This document shows, piece by piece, positions 63,381 through 64,000 of a stretch of 64,000 nt of DNA. The stretch is from positions 3,177,001 through 3,241,000 of the forward strand of contig NZ_CP107031.2 in assembly GCF_027474845.2 (NCBI RefSeq), written 5' to 3'. Numbering within the stretch: the stretch's first letter is position 1; each line of letters begins with the position of its first letter. Below the pieces are notes generated by a model, which was not told the DNA's origin, did no database searches, and was given only the letters and a program-made list of their open reading frames with translations. The position numbers and the translations under genes were made by a program. Origin of the DNA: Maribacter aestuarii (lineage in GTDB: Bacteria; Bacteroidota; Bacteroidia; Flavobacteriales; Flavobacteriaceae).

Positions 63381-64000
63381 AAAACCTGATTTACAATGGT
63401 AAAGTCATTTTGAAAAAGATTCTCTTCGCAGTTCTTATGTTAAGTTTAAACGCATATGCTCAGGATGATACTTTTGGAACTTGGAAGTACATAGAAATTG
63501 ATAGTACCAAACAGATGTGGGGTGATTGGGATCAACCGGACTGGCTTCGTTATTTTGGCTTGGATTCTGGCGATGTAAATAATGATGGTAATATGGATAT
63601 AATATCAGGGCGCTATATCTATCATAATCCGGGCGGAACCATGGAGGGAGTTTGGAAACGTACCGTTCTAGATGATAATGTAGACGGAATTCTCTATATG
63701 GACGTGGACAAGGACCCCTACGCGGATATTATCGCAATGGCTTTGCCAAATTTATACTGGTATGAGGCTACTAACTTAGAAGGGACCATTTATCAGCGTA
63801 AGAAAATAGGGGAAGTTCCTGCTACGTCCCATGTTAATAGTCAAGGGTTTGAAAAAGCCCAAATTATTGCCGGCGGCCTATCAGAATTCGTTATTGCTGG
63901 AAATGGGGATATCTATGCGGTAGAAATTCCAGTGGAAAATCCTGTAGAAACTGACTGGAAAATAAAGATGATCTGTCAGAATACCTCGGACGAAGGTATT
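63377..64000 (+). CDS. Exported FG-GAP/VCBS-repeat protein, N-terminal part, cut by window end
   Basis: 208 codons are present and the frame stays open at base 64000. An N-terminal signal (about 12-29, KKILFAVLMLSLNAYAQ) directs export. The mature part has a calcium-binding FG-GAP/VCBS-type motif, DSGDVNNDGNMDIISG (about 70-85), followed by DVDKDPYADIIAMALP and GNGDIYAVEIP, consistent with propeller repeats. Proteins of this kind occur beside sulfatases and glycan-active enzymes in marine Bacteroidota. Start is the ATG overlapping the SGNH stop. Confidence 0.8.
   Translation, partial: MKNLIYNGKVILKKILFAVLMLSLNAYAQDDTFGTWKYIEIDSTKQMWGDWDQPDWLRYFGLDSGDVNNDGNMDIISGRYIYHNPGGTMEGVWKRTVLDDNVDGILYMDVDKDPYADIIAMALPNLYWYEATNLEGTIYQRKKIGEVPATSHVNSQGFEKAQIIAGGLSEFVIAGNGDIYAVEIPVENPVETDWKIKMICQNTSDEGI

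Noticed and set aside
1..64000. Insertion sequences, prophage genes, tRNA/rRNA genes, CRISPR arrays or restriction systems
   Set aside because: None recognised on either strand; gene order and content look like stable chromosomal core and accessory metabolism.

Overview
The window looks like chromosome from a marine member of the Flavobacteriaceae (Bacteroidota). Supporting signs are a T9SS type B C-terminal sorting domain on a giant adhesin, the gliding lipoprotein GldI, membrane-anchored AraC regulators, an oversized signal peptidase I, DUF3810/DUF5683/DUF6122/DUF4212 proteins, -7 promoter elements of the TAnnTTTG type, A-rich start regions and many lipoprotein signals. Organism assignment is inference from gene content; no rRNA or tRNA gene was seen.

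Layout. 1-2513: end of a CoxD/CoxE/CoxF-type (MoxR, VWA, XdhC) maturation cluster for a molybdenum hydroxylase; the XdhC gene carries a -1 frame disruption that cuts off a YHS metal-binding domain. 2514-3323: mostly non-coding, with one 40-codon ORF and a terminator. 3324-11896: membrane protein, penicillin acylase-like hydrolase, two amidohydrolase-fold exported proteins (three domains, only one with an intact metal site), and a DUF3810 protein. 11958-17748: dipeptidase PepD, a cyclophilin-FKBP fusion lipoprotein, gldI, a DHH phosphoesterase, a PhoD-like phosphatase and ndk. 17800-25930: recF operon facing a TPR-ribH-mutL-rhomboid-rhomboid-EEP run. 25913-31676: a compact minus-strand run parA-parB-DUF5683-dapB-lepB-wbqC-DUF6122. 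31879-36675: an outer-membrane beta-barrel receptor and two tandem membrane AraC regulators separated by an 18-bp perfect hairpin. 36716-43027: divIC-like, udk, a Bcr/CflA transporter, acetyl-CoA synthetase and a sodium:solute symporter (frame-disrupted) with its DUF4212 partner.

43102-52300 is the most coherent system: a peptidoglycan amino-sugar recycling regulon. A GHL10 lipoprotein (relative of the E. coli peptidoglycan glycosidase DigH), an AmpG-like permease, a NagZ-like GH3 enzyme and AnmK overlap head to tail; a NagB fused to a LmbE/PIG-L deacetylase lies upstream; a DeoR-type regulator and MurQ are divergent. No NagA is present here, and the fused deacetylase domain is a natural candidate to supply that step. 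A perfect inverted repeat sits at the candidate nagB promoter. The acetate-type symporter and Acs lie just downstream on the same strand, which could recapture released acetate.

52290-64000: a cytochrome c plus PQQ-type sugar dehydrogenase pair, an 8.6-kb gene for a 2872-residue repeat adhesin with a T9SS type B tail, an SGNH hydrolase, and the start of an FG-GAP/VCBS-repeat exported protein cut by the window end.

Two genes (xdhC and the symporter) are broken at homopolymer runs, and both are restored by adding one base. Sequence error at homopolymers is therefore as likely as genuine mutation or recoding.
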